The translations under genes were made by a program, and so were the position numbers. A stretch of 64,000 bases of DNA from Halichondria panicea (taxonomy: Eukaryota; Porifera; Demospongiae; Suberitida; Halichondriidae), in NCBI RefSeq assembly GCF_963675165.1, contig NC_087385.1, positions 1,736,501-1,800,500 of the forward strand, read 5' to 3'. The notes under the pieces are model-generated. The model was given only the letters and a program-made list of their open reading frames with translations, had not been told where the DNA came from and ran no database searches. Positions 63,976-64,000 of this stretch are shown here, one piece after another; the stretch's first letter is position 1, and each line of letters starts with the position of its first letter.

Positions 63976-64000
63976 GTAAGTTTGCTACTGAAGCCTTGTC

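Larger units (their letters stand above)
62144..64000. repeat. Segmental duplication of 49476-51310
   Basis: The right-hand 1.86 kb repeats 49476-51310 in direct orientation at a distance of about 12.7 kb, with very few substitutions and a handful of short indels (for example extra bases near 62364 and 62553, and a shorter stretch near 63310). It includes the NOP9 start, the shared promoter, ankyrin exons 1-5 and the MITE. It continues past the window end. Confidence 0.97.

Overview
The window is animal nuclear DNA: genes are split by many short introns with ordinary GT-AG borders, proteins are metazoan, and introns are full of small inverted-repeat elements. The mix (giant RNF213-type gene, ankyrin/ZU5/Death protein with one repeat per exon, kelch relic) fits a demosponge such as an Amphimedon-like species. 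That placement is inference.

Layout, left to right. (1) 142-354, plus: possible last exon of a gene running in from the left. (2) 644-42635, minus: one very large gene for an RNF213/mysterin-like AAA+ protein. I could join 57 exons with matching phase throughout, giving 17,526 nt or about 5,841 residues. It has a helical stalk, three P-loops, the E3-equivalent region and the C-terminal domain of RNF213. No RING or RZ zinc finger is visible, and two SAM domains are added at the C-terminus. A tRNA-Thr(AGU) gene lies in one of its introns. (3) 43143-47219, minus: complete lysyl-tRNA synthetase (12 exons, 580 residues) with a mitochondrial-type leader. (4) 47433-49601, minus: complete NOP9-like Pumilio-repeat ribosome-biogenesis protein (4 exons, 578 residues). 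(5) 49766-59171, plus: ankyrin-ZU5-Death domain protein (19 exons, 951 residues), head to head with NOP9 across 164 bp. (6) 59835-60229: relic of a kelch gene. (7) 60250-62143: nested repeats. (8) 62144-64000: a second copy of the start of NOP9, the shared promoter and the first five ankyrin exons, cut off by the window end.

Functionally, lysyl-tRNA synthetase, NOP9 and the tRNA gene serve translation and ribosome production. The RNF213-like protein and the ankyrin/Death proteins look like stress or innate-immune components. The local duplication is making a second ankyrin/Death gene, which is how such receptor-like families usually grow.

The most notable points are the RNF213-like protein without either of the zinc modules tied to ligase activity but with a SAM tail, the partial duplication that carries a bidirectional promoter and a truncated NOP9, two GC-AG introns, and several repeat families with shared terminal sequences. 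All gene models come from reading splice sites and phases by eye; no search was run.
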